A stretch of DNA of 64,000 nt from Thysanoteuthis rhombus (Eukaryota; Mollusca; Cephalopoda; Oegopsida; Thysanoteuthidae): the NCBI GenBank assembly GCA_963457665.1, contig OY735207.1, positions 45,742,179 through 45,806,178 on the forward strand, given 5' to 3'. A program made the translations under genes and the position numbers. This document shows, in pieces, positions 22,706 to 36,010 of this stretch (within the stretch, counting starts at the first letter, position 1; each line of letters opens with the position of its first letter). The notes under the pieces were generated by a model. The model made no database searches, was not told the origin of the DNA, and saw only the letters and a list, made by a program, of their open reading frames with translations.

Positions 22706-23585
22706 TAATTAATCAATTAATTCATTAAGAGCTGGTACATTACTATCAAAAAGTTTCTCCCCCAGATCAAGTACTGATCCAAACGTAATTATCTACAGAG
22801 TATTCATTTTTTTTTGTTGTCAAATGGAGCTATTGTGAGTTTTGTGGAAAAACAGCCCCAGATTCCTTACAATCAATGATGAATGTCGAGTTGACATTGA
22901 ATGAGATTTCAGGGTAATTAGCTCTTGACTTTTTTTCTCTGATTATTTGTAGTTTCGCGCGTGTGTTCCTGCATTTGGTGCAAAGTGTTGAAGGAATGAT
23001 CCATTAGCATAAGTAATCGCTCAGGAGATAAGCGATAAATTCGCACTATTTCAACAATAGCGGAGGTTGGTTCGCTTTTACTACTGTCTGACTTTTCAAC
23101 CGCGCTATCTTCTCACGTATGCAATCCATTAACTCCTTTCAACGTTCAATCCTTTACTCCACCAATACATAATTACAAAGCTTAGCTCATCGTGGCAAAG
23201 GGCCACAGTGATAGGATACCCCACGAAGATTAAAATCCTAGCAATGACCAATTGAATAGCTTGCGAACCATCTCAGCCGTAGGCACCAAGCCTGTTGACA
23301 TTATTTGCTCAATCTGGCACAAGGCTACAAGCTGCTTACAGAATCTGGTGTTCTTTGGTGATCAAACGAGAATCAATGCTTTCATCATGATTTAACAAGC
23401 ATAATGCTCAAAGCGAAATGAGTGGGTAGGAAGATTGAATTTGACCAATCTCCCAAGTAAGGACGTCCAGTATGCCTTGAAAATCAGCTTTCGAAATCCT
23501 GGTCTTTTAACTATAATATGTCTGCTAGCACGTGTGGGAAAAAAAGATGTAACTGTTCTGATCACTTAGAGCACTTCGGTGTGTT

Positions 23586-23728
23586 GTAGTTTATTGTATT
23601 AACGTTAATCTTTTCAAACGAAGATACTCGTAGAGTTGACTCGGTAACGTATGTGACTGTAGCGTAACTGGCCATCGTTCAAGTCAGTAAACGATAGATG
23701 TTTTGATTATCAAATCAAATGGCGTTAC
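23586..23728 (+). repeat. Dispersed repeat, copy 2
   Basis: Partner of 22,568-22,705, joined directly to the tRNA-like head at 23,725. Confidence 0.7.
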
Positions 23729-23860
23729 CAAGCTCGTTCGTAAGGTCAATGCTTCTGAGTAGTGAGTTTGATTCCCACAGACTGCTTCGTAACTGTTGCT
23801 GTGTGCCAAAGCTAAGCTAATGTAAGCTAAGCTCAGCAAATAACTGGGTACCGAGTCATG
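23720..23860 (+). mobile_element. tRNA-derived SINE-like copy, family 2
   Basis: gttaccaagctcgttcgtaag, then gtagtgagtttgattcccac at tRNA spacing, followed by a body with gctgtgtgccaaagc. Same plan as at 2.5 kb. Confidence 0.5.
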
Positions 23861-25280
23861 GTGTGATAGCAAGTTGATCTCGCAGATCAGTACTACTGGA
23901 TAGCTTGCCAAACATCCCTCTCCGACAGGTGCTAATCACGACCATACCGGTAAATTTTCTGATTGCTATATTCATAGGTAAAGTCTATTGCAAATCTAGT
24001 AAAAAGTTGGAAAAATTGTTGGTTAGATTCCAATAAGCGCTACTGCCTTTTGATGGTCTTTTATATGTCATATATATTTAGTTAATTCATTTGAATACTT
24101 GTAAAATATGTGAGAGTTAAACGCATTACTATGTACACAACACTGATACATTTGCAAAGAACTCATAGGGTTATGGGAATGGTCTAATAGAGCACGTAAG
24201 TACCAGTCATAGAAATTATGCTTCAGTCAGCCATAAACGTGCGGGAAAAACTATTATATATGTTTTCCCTTATAGGAATCAAACACTATATTAAATGGTA
24301 TTGTATCTTTTGTTATGAATAATGAGTTGCACTCGGCCTTGTCTGGCAGAACTCCACAAGAATTGACATAAAAATACCTTCAGCACTCATTCAGTAAAGA
24401 AGAAAGAAAAGCAACCGTAGAAATTCATTACTAATCTTCATATCCATTCAACAACCTATTGAAATGCACTCTTTCCTTTGATCTTCTGTTATAGTGGATT
24501 GATTGAAGTGCTCTTCCAGTTCATGGTACAAATGACTCAAACTCTTAACTAAAGAGGCAAAAGCGAAACCTCGAAATAGAATAAAACTCAAAGTGGCTCG
24601 CTAATATCTTGGCGTGTTGCTTGACAACTGAGCTCAACCGCCACTTATTTTATGTTTAAACTTTTTCGCCTTCTTGGGAAATCTAAGTTTTTTTGCATAG
24701 AAACAGACAACAGTGTGGTAAAATGGCGTCATATTGATTTAATTCTCCTCTCGCGTCAGAATTTTAATATGTTATTTCTTACTTCATTTTATACTACCTG
24801 AATTATATCATTTGTCGATGGATCACGAATACAAAAGTTCAGGGATCCACTATAAGTTAAGAACGGGGCGTGTCTTTTCTATGTCCTTACGAATGTAAGC
24901 TTGATTTTGATAACGTTTTTCACGACACTTATTTTCCTATTCAGGCCCTACTTCTCTGTCTTGAGGAAGGGCTGTGTATGTTTGAAAAAGAAAAAAAAAA
25001 AGTATTTTGCTATAGCCGGTCCAACGATGGACACATTTCTGTTGACCCAACTGTCCGTCATTGCGACTGTTCACCTACGGTTAATCGATAAATATGGTCT
25101 AGAGAGATAGAATTCTCATCAATTTCACGTTTCATGCTAACCTATTTAAAAGTACAATCGCCATGCAAGCGAAATAATTGGTGAGGGAGAAAGAGTGTGT
25201 TGCTACAAATGAATGAGTTTTTCGAAAAGGAAACGCTCTGGCTGAAAGGGAAGAAGAAACAATCGACATCACACAATTTT
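23861..25280. other. No recognisable feature
   Basis: AT-rich sequence. The overlapping frames near 24,870-25,110 have no recognisable similarity. Confidence 0.45.
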
Positions 25281-25282
25281 GG

Positions 25283-25390
25283 GGCGCCTCGCCGTGGAGC
25301 AACAGTGAGCTAACTAGTCTCTTAAATCGTTACCACTTTAGTGAATTTGATCATCACTGGGTGCCCTACACTTGTGGATTGGTACCGTAC
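25283..25390 (+). mobile_element. tRNA-derived SINE-like copy, family 2
   Basis: gcgcctcgccgtggagcaac, then ctaactagtctcttaaatcg and gtgaatttgatcatcactgg, i.e. box A and box B equivalents of family 2, ending before a (CA)n(TA)n tract. Confidence 0.6.
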
Positions 25391-25426
25391 TAATCTGAAC
25401 TTAGTGAATACTGATTGATATCTAAT

Positions 25427-25512
<86 letters not shown>
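25427..25512. repeat. (CA)n(TA)n microsatellite between two SINE copies
   Basis: (CA)n to about 25,450, then (TA)n. Confidence 0.97.
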
Positions 25513-25516
<4 letters not shown>

Positions 25517-25529
25517 TGTAAATTTATTC

Positions 25530-25645
25530 TACGGTAGCCTCTCCGTGGAACAAGGGTTAGCAGTTTATCCCTGCACACCAATACTACTATGGTGAATTTG
25601 ATCTTATTAGATGCCTTGAACATGCAGCTTTTTGCTATATCAAAT
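25530..25645 (+). mobile_element. tRNA-derived SINE-like copy, family 2
   Basis: ggtagcctctccgtggaac, gttagcagtttatcc and ggtgaatttgatcttatta match the 25.3-kb copy in order and spacing. The two copies flank the microsatellite in the same orientation. Confidence 0.6.
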
Positions 25646-26324
25646 TGAGCAAATATCAATATGCAATCGTAAATCGTAAGTTGAGATGCTGGTTCAAGCC
25701 TTGCTCAGAGTGCATAATTCAGTTTCTTTCCAGTGATAAATTGCTTAAAATGTTGTAGAAACAATGATCACTGAACATGCAACACGGGTGATAGGCGACA
25801 CTAAAGATTAAGTGGTGTGAGTAAGCTTTCGTACAAAGAAACATACATTGAGAATAGAACCCACGAACAGCAGATTGTGAGATCAGTACTTCAGCCTCAC
25901 GACGACCCCTGTTCAACCCACTGAAAATGATCTTTATTTCCTTATTTGCTCGCGGGTGTAAAATTTCATCTATTACAACTATTGTTATAAAATCATGAAC
26001 TTGTAATTCAAGTATTTGATGTATATTTGATATATTTTTTTATGTTCGTAAACATATACATGAAAAATACAAAAGAAAAGGAAGAAATATGATTGTGGAC
26101 GTAGATGTTTTACAGATGAATAGAGTCGTGATTCTCATTGAGTAATGTCAACTGAAGGATTATGAACTCTTTCAGATCGCATTCTCGTCCTTCGTACTTT
26201 TAGAAATATAGTTGACACAATCTGAAAAACGGGTAAGGATGAATACAAAAAATTGTTGATGAATTCATTATGCATCCCGATGTTGATTTCCGTTTAACAG
26301 CAATATCATTCTGATAAAAAAAAT

Positions 26325-26561
26325 TCACCATTTCAGCCATAGATTCAGTCGAATAAAACTGGAGAGTAAGTGATATACTCGCCCAGTTATTGTGAATACG
26401 GCGGTCACGTAGTACACAACCGTACGCAGCTGACTGAGAGTAACCCCATGAGAGAGTGTCGGTTCGAAAATGTTTAGTAAGCTTTCCTCTGGCGAGTTGC
26501 CAATATACATCCAGGTCTCATAAATAGTTCTCGAGATTCTTTCTGGGTTCTTTCCTGGCAA
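26325..26561 (-). CDS. Unrecognised open segment, higher GC than flanks
   Basis: A 78-codon minus-strand frame containing YETWMYIGNSPEESLLNIF and a hydrophobic stretch VVYYVTAVFTITGRVYHLL that could be one membrane segment. It is richer in G and C than the surrounding DNA. No convincing acceptor/donor pair and no family recognised. Could be a fragment of a membrane-protein exon or chance. Confidence 0.25.
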   Translation of the reverse strand: MPGKNPERISRTIYETWMYIGNSPEESLLNIFEPTLSHGVTLSQLRTVVYYVTAVFTITGRVYHLLSSFIRLNLWLKW

Positions 26562-27339
26562 ATCTCGTATAATCTATCTATCCGTCTATGTATGTTTTGA
26601 GTGCCACGAATTTGACAGCAATGTGTGAGAGAATTGATTAATCGCGTACTTATTTAATGAAGCACACAGAGTAAACTCACATGAAAAGAAAGTTAGTTTG
26701 TTGCCAACTCATAACAAACACATTATATTCTCGTCCAAGTGTCACTTGCACCTGACGTGACACCTGTTCTCCGGTAATTACTCAAGCGAACTGTTTTGTT
26801 TTTTAGAACGGAGATGATGACTCGGTTTGAACAGTAAAACTTCATTATTTTCCAGAGTTGAATACTCGATGAGTTGACACAAAGGTCAACTCAAAGTAAA
26901 CATCACAAGTTTTTGAAGTATCTGACTGATCACTGACAGATGGAGTTACTAAAGCTTGTCAGTAGAGTTTTAAAAAGTATTAGGTTTAAATAAGATACTT
27001 AGACTCGAAGCTTTAAAATCTTGTGTTCAAGCCGAATCATGATTATTGATAACAGCTATAAGGTTACAAGAATTGAAGTAATTAACAAATAATGAAGTGA
27101 ACGAATGCAAATTCAAGTTGATCTTTATTGTAATTTATATTAATCATGACCCATTCATTGACGACACTGTTTATACATTCATTTTTATTTAGGTCTATTT
27201 ATCTTATAAAATACCTCTCAATAGTGCAATCCTCAAGTAATTTCTCACTGATTAACACATTGAACTGTAGGCTGTTGAATATATAGTTCAACTTGAAGGA
27301 TAAATTGAACAAGCAGATTAAAACACTTGAAATGTCTGA

Positions 27340-27530
27340 TATCGGTCATTTAAAATATTATTTCTTTTGCAACCAGGGTTTTACAAGTGAATTGAATTTT
27401 GTAAGGGTTTGTCTTGGTGAGCAGCTCAACAAATTCAAGCAGGTCAATGAAGTGTTTTAGTATTACTAACGTAAGGATCACTGGGGAAATGACCAGTTGA
27501 ATTTATAAGATATATTTCATATTGTCAACG
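27340..27530 (+). repeat. Dispersed repeat of unknown family, copy 1
   Basis: Shares ttttacaagtgaa ... gggtttgtcttggtgagca ... aacgtaaggatcactgggga with 33,230-33,420 in the same order over about 190 bases, diverged by substitutions and small indels. Confidence 0.7.
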
Positions 27531-30175
27531 TTCCTTTTTTTTAATGGCGACTGTTTCACTCGGATTATGCCACGTGTTTAGATCACTTGGGCAAAGTGTT
27601 GGCTTCGAGTAAGACGCTGAAACTTGTAACATATTGGCTTTGAACTGGAAAAGTAAAAGTAGTTGATCATGAATGAAATAACAGTTTTTTAAACGGTGCA
27701 CTCAATCTTCGACTTGATATCATTCATGTTGCGAATTTCAGACATTAGCGAAATCTTTTGAAATTTATAGATTGGAATGAAAGGATTTGTTCATTTTTCT
27801 CATCAGATTGCTTATATATACTGAACATTTTATTGCACTTTTCAGTGATTAAGCAATAAACGTTAAAGTTAGCAATTGCTACAATATTAACAACCCTTAA
27901 ACATCGGCTTAAGAAAATCTTTTCATTCAGAAATCTTTTAAAGAATCCATTTACTTATTTGGAAATAACAACTTTTGCCACTCGAATTTCACTACGACTA
28001 CTTAATGTCGTGTTTAACACTATTTATTGAAATTTTGGAGGCTTCATAATACAAGATGTTGCGCAAATGGCAGCGATCTGGAGGTTCATTCAAAAAACAA
28101 ATTATTCGGAAAATAGGTTATTTATTCCCTGGCGGGATGAATTCGAGAGATATTTGAAATATCCGGCGAGACCCCGGAAACGGTAGGTAACTTGACTGAT
28201 GAACAGATTGATCAATCTGTCTAGATCACCTTAATGTTACCTTGAATCACCGAGCTTCTCAGATACGTCACTGTAAAGAAGGAAAAATGACGAACTTGTC
28301 TCGAAGTTCTGTTATCAGTTTATTTTTGCTGACGACTAAAATCTATATTTTGTATGCAGTTTGATTCTTCCAATTGTCGATGTTTATCAATAATCATGTT
28401 GATAAAAACGATGTATAAATATCAATATCCAAAATATCTGTAGATGAACGCGGAATTTTATCAGAAATAGTAAAACAAAATTTTGACCAGCTATAAATGA
28501 GAGTTAGCACAAGAGAATCTTTTTGTGGATGTTTTTGTTGATGCTCCAGGATTTCCGCAGATGATTTTAAATCCAGAGCTGGACGGTCAACAGAGGAGAA
28601 TTTCAAACTACCAACTTTTGACTAAAGAAAGTACATATAACCTAGTTTCTCTCTCCTCGAATCGGTGATGATCAAGTTAATTTTTTTTCTTATTGCTGCG
28701 GGCCTGTGTCGATAATATAGCATTCCTAAGAAACACGTTGATGTCAAGTGGCCAACAATATATAAAAAACGCATCAGGGCCAAGAAAGGTATTTTTATGC
28801 TTCAACTTAATGCATAACTAGAACAGATCTCGAGAACAGAGACATGAATAATTCTAAAACAAGACAGACATTTTCGCTGAATTAATAAATAGGCAGAAAA
28901 GATTTGCTCAAAAAAAGCAAACAAAAAACGATTAGTCATATGCACACCTACACATTTTCACAAGTCGTCTGCAGCAGGACTGTACAGATTTTTATACTTG
29001 TCCAGTCATTTGCTTCTTCTTCCTTTCTTCCTGTCTGATCCTCCTAAACCTCTACCCCAATTTCATTTACATTCATTTTGGCATTTAGAATGAAAGTTTT
29101 TTTTTCTTTAAAATTTTCAGCAGATTAGATAATTAAAAGACGGATTAAATTACATTTATCAGTAGGTAAGTGGGGAAAATAACTTATGAGTAATTATGTA
29201 CGTATCTATGATATTTTGGTTGTAATTCCGCCCCATGAATGCTCTGAAACAATAACACTATTCAATAAGTGTTTGAAATACATAGACGTACAGTGTTTTT
29301 TAACCAGTAAACATAGGCTCTAAAAGTCATACAAAGTATAATTTCTTTTCTTAAAAAGTATGATTAAACAATGGATTCATAAAAAAGATTGATACATTTT
29401 GTTATTGAACGTTATTACATATTAACATTACATTAGTACAAAATTAACGTCAGATGCATTGTTTCCATCATATATTGACGAATCCATGTTGAAAAATTTG
29501 ATAAAAAACCCAAGAATGGCTTTTAACTTAATCATTACCTTAATGAATACGAATATATTGTTTAATTGTACTTTTTGATTAAAAAGATTATACTTTTTAG
29601 GGCCTATGCATGGCTTTTAGAGCTTTAGTATGCTGGCTAAATACGGCCATATGTTTTCTATTCATAGCCGACTAGAATTATCATATAGAAAAGGCAGTCG
29701 AATAAGTATGTCGTATTCCACTGACACCAAAATGTTTATCTTTATGTTACGAGACAAGATCTGAAGTCATATAAGATGTCAGGATACGCTTGTTAGATGT
29801 TTTGAACGTTTGTGTTGAACTTCATGTGACTTGGGGCGAATTTCTATCTATTTAGGCTGAGAGAGGACAAAAATGCCAAGTGGGTTAATTTATCCAGTGT
29901 TTTATGAAGGTGCTGCTTCGGTCAGACTTGGACCAAGTAGTTTGCTTTACACTTGTTGTTGGAATTCACAGAATACATAAAAGGAAGCAAATTGGGGAAA
30001 AAAAAACACACACACACACACAAAAGGTTGTCATCGTATTGTAGAAAGAGACATTGGGGAATGCGGACAAGTCAAATAAACAGACTGAAATATGATACCC
30101 ACTCAGATAAAGAGGGTTGCTCACCTGTATTAGTACTCAGAGTTGGTATTACTTTCTAAGCTGTCGACTAATTTC
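27531..30175. other. No confident feature
   Basis: Mostly unique AT-rich sequence. Near 28,030-28,190 a 47-codon plus-strand frame (includes YSENRLFIPWRDEFERYLKY) ends just after a donor-like ACG-GTAGGT. No acceptor pair or domain is clear, so it is only noted. Confidence 0.4.
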
Positions 30176-30179
30176 CCTT

Positions 30180-30312
30180 AAGTATGATAAACACACACAC
30201 AAGCAAAACACACACACGCACACACACACACAAATACACACACACATATATACTAATATGTACATATGTATATATAATTATATACATATACATACATATA
30301 TATATATATATG
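30180..30312. repeat. (CA)n-rich and (TA)n-rich block
   Basis: Interrupted CA repeats followed by interrupted TA/ATGT repeats. Confidence 0.95.
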
Positions 30313-30520
30313 TACCAAAGTACAAATCAGTAATTCAATATCCAATGTGTTATGGGTTCATTTCAGAAAGTGCTCTATACATGAACATTTAGTTGAAGTA
30401 GAGGTTCAAATATGATTAAATAATTGATTCACTACACCATAAAAGAGAAAAAAAATTGTATAAGATACAGTTTTCCATTCCCAAAATAGACACACCTCCC
30501 AGTAACGTCCTACATAGGGA

Positions 30521-30622
30521 TCCGAATAAATCGAATAATTCGCCTGAACAAGCACAAAAGGACAGAAACATAAGCTTGTTTGAGTGGTGAATCCATTATT
30601 TCACTATATATGTATATATATA
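30521..30622 (+). repeat. Family A hammerhead-like element, decayed
   Basis: gaataaatcgaataattcgc, then CTGAACA (G8 changed to C), GAAAC, the stem III region and gtgaatccattatttcac, then TA-rich sequence. Stem I here pairs at all six inner positions (ATTCGC with GTGAAT). The core mutation should abolish cleavage. Confidence 0.65.
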
Positions 30623-30624
30623 AC

Positions 30625-32510
30625 CAATTCTGACATCATAGCATGATTACAACAAATGCAGCTGAAGACTTCAACAGGTTATTTCGTTTCATTTCTTTTC
30701 ATTTTGTTGCTTCCCAGTATTTCCTGAGGCAAAATGCATGAGGGTAGATCTATGTAAACAACAATCAAAATAAAAGAATTACTGAAACATTTCTAGTATC
30801 ATTGCGATTTGCTTATAGATTAGAGATTGGTCATTAATATTCAAAGAGCCTTTCGGACGAAACAACCAAATCTCACGTCATAAATTTTGCTACCATTTAA
30901 GCGAAAAAGAATTTCTTTTTACCATCATTGCAATTGGATAGTACAATAGAAGAAGGCCGAAGAATGAATCAGCTAAAATGTCACGATCTAAACATTAGTA
31001 TTATCCAAAGGAACATATGGAAAAATTCCGTCTGTGGAAATTTCACTCAAATCCAATAAACAGATCATGTCTCAATTTCATCTTCGATTCGAGAGTTTAC
31101 ACTTGTTTTTTTCTCATATTTTTCTCCAGTCTTGGTTCCAATGAGATAACTGACTTTTAGTTTATTATTTCATACGATTTTGAAGCTATTTATTTACAAG
31201 GTTGTGTCGACTATCCGCCGATGTTACCGAAATCAGCTGAGATGTCCAAGGTACTGTCAATAATGTGCATATCTAAAAATGCATCTCTGTTTATTACGTT
31301 TGTTGTCGTCGTAAGCAAAGACTAGAATGTTTTCAGACTTTTTTTCAGTGTATGTTTTTTCCGGTCTGGGAAATGCTCTGAAAAAGAAACTAACAGTCAC
31401 TGCGTACAAGAAAGAAAACGTACACGAGAAAAATTATGTGTGAACACTTCGTCGAATCGGAGAAATTGAAAAAAAAAAACTTACAAAAACAAAAACAAAA
31501 CTGCATTACTCTTGACTAAGATTTCGTGAATACACAAACGAAGCGTCTGCTTTTTATTACTCATCTAATAAAGGACGAAGTTTTTCCATGTTTTACTCTC
31601 TTAAGTTACTCAACTTTATCCTGCTAGAGCTAAATCATTCCGATTAACGATGTACCAATGACCCAGATATAAGCGGAGATTATGGCCTTACTAATTTCTT
31701 GGCAACGTTGGGATAAAACGAAAAGAGTTCGTTCACTTATCTGGGAATAAAATCATTCGCTAATTGCTTTAAGAGCTTTGTGAAGACGACGAAAATACCG
31801 AGACCAAGAAACCATGTATAATATTCTACACACATCTCAACCGAATGGACACTGTACGAAAACAGATCGTTTTATCTTGTTTTATGTGTTTTGGATTTCC
31901 CCAATACATACTGACTGGTGCGGATTACACCATAAAGTTTATGCAACGTCCAAGATGCACAGAAAGTACCGCTACTAGTCAGTACTTAAATCAATGTATT
32001 CGGTCTTGGATTTCATTGCAAGCGCATACCCACACTCTGTTATGGAGTCTTTTTTTTACCTGCCAGTGCAGGCTTATAACTATAAAATTTATGATATCTA
32101 AGTGAAATAAATAACAACGCCCTTTTTGTTCCTCCTTTGCTGTCATACCTGAGTAACGAAAGCTTTAGATTGTAGGCCAATTGTTTAGATGTTCTATATT
32201 CCAGCTTGCATCTGTTCGTTATGGAGTCGGAAGTGCTCTTCTGATTAGCACTTAGTTTAGCGCTAATAAAATAGTTGATATTAAGAGGTTGCTGTTTTCT
32301 GGTCATCTTTTGAGGGTCATACAATATAGTCTTGGTCCTAATTTGAGCCTATGAAATAGGATCTATATCTTAACACTGTAATATTGCTTGGTTTTATCAA
32401 TTGTTTGCAACACTAAAACAATGACATATAATGGCATTGTGCAAAGAATGGCCTACATTAGAGGTAAATCAACATTCTAATCCTACCCCTTTTCAAAATT
32501 ATGACTTAGT
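30625..32510. other. No recognisable feature
   Basis: AT-rich sequence. Short frames only, no repeat recognised. Confidence 0.45.
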
Positions 32511-32515
32511 AATAA

Positions 32516-32944
32516 TCTATTATATAAAACAAGTGGCTCTATTTTAAGAGTTTGAGAGGGATTCCATCCACAATGTAATTATCATACTAAATGGAATCCT
32601 TACGTTCCATTCAATACACATATATACATTCTATTATTTATCATATATATTAAATTCTCTATTATATCATATAAAACAACTGGCCCTGTTGTTCACTGTG
32701 TCTCCTGCTTGAACATTGGCACAGCTCAACAAAATTGACACAAGTTTGGCATGCATGCCCCATGGGCCAAGGAAAATGTTTCAATGTAAAACGTTTTAAA
32801 ACATTTTTCCTGTCGGTTTAGAGAGTGTTTTCTTTTTGAATTTACGATGTATCTATAATGCTAAATAGAATTTTTTCGTTAATTTTTCGTTCAATATCCA
32901 TATACATCTAAATTTGCAAGCTGGAAACCGGGAGTTTCAGCTAG
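32516..32944 (+). mobile_element. Helitron-like elements, nested or tandem
   Basis: The right end (32,921-32,944) has a hairpin (GAAAC/GTTTC around cggga, extendable by CT/AG) directly before CTAG, followed by T. That is the Helitron 3' layout. Two 5'-like ends, TCTATTATATAAAACAAG at 32,516 (preceded by A) and tctctattatatcatataaa at about 32,656, are homologous. The segments downstream of each also match (tactaaatggaatcc ... with tgctaaatagaatt ...). This suggests a truncated copy followed by a full non-autonomous one. No Rep/helicase coding is present. Confidence 0.5.
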
Positions 32945-33229
32945 TACAAAATGAATTTTGTATTTTATGATGAATTAATTCATTAAAATAATAAAGTAAA
33001 CAAGATAAGAATCTTACCTAAAAGGAATGCTAGTTGGTACTAATCGTGACCTTTCCGTTAGTGGCATTCCTTATTTACTATTTACCCATGTCATAAAATC
33101 AATAGTGCATAACAAAATTGATGGCCCATTGTTTACACAGTGAAGTGACGGCTAACAAATCTATTGGCAAATTGCCTTTCTTGATGAAGTTGAACTAGAA
33201 GATTGAAAGGTAATTAAAAAAGGAAATCT

Positions 33230-33420
33230 AATATTAGATCATGTAAATTGTGGTCTATTTCGCAACAATGATTTTACATGTGAAAGAAGTTTGGTGAGAG
33301 TTTGTCTTGGTAAGCAATTCAATAGATATGAGCAAGTAAATGAAATTCACAAGCATCACCAACGTAGGGATCATTTGGGAAATGACAAGTCAAATTTAGA
33401 AGAAAAATTTCGTATTGCCT
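33230..33420 (+). repeat. Dispersed repeat of unknown family, copy 2
   Basis: Partner of 27,340-27,530. The 86-codon frame overlapping it (33,291-33,551) is probably not a gene. Confidence 0.7.
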
Positions 33421-33550
33421 GTATTTCTTTATTTTCCCCTGGAGAGCATTCAACACAGGTTAAGTGTTTGAATCATGTTGAGTTTATATTCATGAAAAAA
33501 GTGTTTTTTAATGTCAGATTTAATAGGTTGTTATCTTTGCCCAAAATGTG

Positions 33551-34465
33551 AAGTGTTGATTCTAATTTGATGAATTGTCTGATTTTAATTCGACGAAGAA
33601 CCCAAAGATTGCACGTTTAACAACTACACATCTCTAAATGATACGGAAAGATCTATCTCAAACGAGGGATATTGAAAAGCTGATTTTGATAACGAATCGT
33701 GTATTATCTACTTTTGAAAGCACTGCTTCGGGTTAACAAAATCTACACCAGTCACTGCTTAGTAATAAGTTTTAAAAATATTTTTTTTAAATTAATATCC
33801 AGCCTGAGTCACAACACTTTTATAAATCATTGAGAACAAACGAATGATTGTAATGCTGGGCAGTAGGGGAGGGGATTGGTTTGACGCCTAAAACAGCGCA
33901 GTTAATAGACGTCTCCGTTTGATCGGGCTATATATAGTATGAGTAGGATTTTAAAGGTATTTAATATATATAAAAAAAAAGTTCCACAGTCAGGAATGCT
34001 CTCAATTCTTTTATGTATTCTCGTTGCGTTGGTAGAGATTCTGATCTTAATGTCATTAGTGGAAATCACTTAGATACTTTCAGTTATTGTACTACTTTGG
34101 GGGCCAAGTGAACGCGAACTACACCAACATAGTCAAAAGCATTCGCTTCTTCAAGTCTAGATTGATCAAATCATTTTCTCATAACAGGATTTTATCCATT
34201 TCGTGGGTGGATTGATAAGAGGCGAACTAGTCTCACTCAACCATTTCCTGTATCGTGTGTCCGATCCGTATGGGATGCCTCACTCTTTTGGTATCCGTAT
34301 AGACTAAGCTAAAATTGGTAACATCAAAACACAATCGTAATATTAAACTTTTGAACCGGGGATCCACCCGACAGACAGTACCTCCTCATTGAATTTAGAG
34401 GTTTACGGGCAGGGTCAATCTGATGTCTGCAGCAAAGGCCCAGGAATTCAGGTATATTTCGGCGC
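33551..34465. other. No recognisable feature
   Basis: AT-rich sequence. An open stretch after a tactttcag at 34,082 has no donor or domain. Confidence 0.4.
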
Positions 34466-34765
34466 CTACGTCGTGGGTCGTGATGTCAAGCGGTTATCTG
34501 CCATTCTTGCTACATGATTAGCCCATTGCCATTTGAGATTTCTAACGGTTCCTATGACGTCCTGGACTCCTGTCTTCTCTCTGATATACTCTTCTGTCTT
34601 CTGATCTTCCAATGTGAGGTTGAGCATGATTCTCTCACGTGCATGTTGCATAGTTCCCAGTTTGAGGGCCAGTCTTTAAGTTAGATTCCATGTTTCAGCC
34701 CCATAGGTGACTAGCAGTAGGATGCATTGGTTGTATAGCATTGTTTTTCTTAGGACTAGTTGAAT
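34466..34765 (-). mobile_element. RTE-type LINE 3' fragment
   Basis: The minus strand reads through the GAET region (CCATGTTTCAGCC complement), MQHARERIMLNLTLEDQKTE, REKTGVQDVIGTVRNLKWQW and RMADNRLTSRPTT. It then breaks off, so the final FRKY...QRRT block and tail are missing. Both ends are truncated. Confidence 0.8.
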
Positions 34766-35149
34766 ATCCTTGCTTTTAAAATTCATGTTTGCTCAACAGA
34801 AAGCTTGCCAACTTAGTGTGATTCTTTGCTTGACTTTTTCTCCTTTTGATGACTTCTTCGCCTCAAACGCAGACAATCAAGAAAAAACATGTTTGAAATG
34901 CTTCCTTCTTTGCGGCAACCGTGTTTCTTCTCTCTATTTGACGATTCATTGATACAACAAACAGCGTTCTTAAAAAAAAAATAGTTTGTTCTCGTGATCA
35001 GTGAACCGTTCATATCTTTGAAATATTAAACTCCTGTTATTTATTAGTACAAAAGTGTCTTAGTCACTAGACAACACACGACTAAGACGGATTTATCTAC
35101 TGCCATGAGAAATCATAATCCTTGGTTGTCACAGGGTTTAGAATTGAAG

Positions 35150-35480
35150 AACCGTGCAATGTGTTTAAAAGAGGATCATGCTTAACTCTGCATGGAGAGA
35201 TCACATGACAGCACAGTACATTGAAGAAAAGACAGTGACATTAGTCATCATAAAATGATATAGTAAAATCCATTAGAAGACTATGATGATGACTGCTAGA
35301 CATCATGACCCACAACGTGGTTCCTCAGAGATCCAGTGCGAAATAGTGACGGGCAGAAAATAAGATGATGTGTCAACTTAGATGTGTTCCGGAGATATAG
35401 GCGCCAGACGCCCACGATCGAGGGGTCTGGTGAATCTTGGGGTCCAACGACCGACAATGAATGGCTGGTGATGATTCAGT
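35150..35480 (+). mobile_element. RTE-type LINE 3' end, badly decayed
   Basis: Recognisable as aaccgtgcaatgtg, gcatggagagatcacatgac, the MDI-TTH-region catcatgacccacaacgtgg, and a final ggtccaacgaccgacaatg before TGATGATTC. Several deletions lie between. Confidence 0.7.
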
Positions 35481-35945
35481 CTAAGTCACACACATAACCC
35501 ACAAGACAACACAAAGAAAGAAAGTTCTATTTACCACTTGTCTGTCTACATTGGGGATTAGTTAATAGCTTAATGCAACCAGTGCATAAGACATTTGACT
35601 GACGTTCACGAAAAACAGTCATTTTTTTACTCTGCGTCAATATTGTAGTTCATGGGGATTTCAAGTAATTCGGTATTTTCAAATTTTATCTATTTATTTT
35701 TTTTTTTGCAACTGAAGAAATTGCTTTTTGATTGCGTCATGTTGACGTTTATACAAGCGATCACCGTTATATGTTCAAGGGCGGAGACATGGGTTGATAA
35801 AGTTTCCTCTCTACCCCAGGAGACCCGGTTGTCCATACATATCTTGTGTGTTGGCACACTCAAAGGATTGTCTGTCTTTCTATGACTCAGTGTCCGAAGT
35901 TAACTGGGCCGATAGAAGCTAAATTAAAGTTTTTTTTGTTTGCTC

Positions 35946-36010
35946 TATGAAAGGTGTGTGTGTGTGTGTGTATGTATGTGTGCGTGTGTGTGTGTGCGTG
36001 TGCGTGTGGT
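35946..36010. repeat. (GT)n with variants
   Basis: Interrupted (GT)n. The plus-strand Cys/Val frames are artefacts. Confidence 0.95.
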
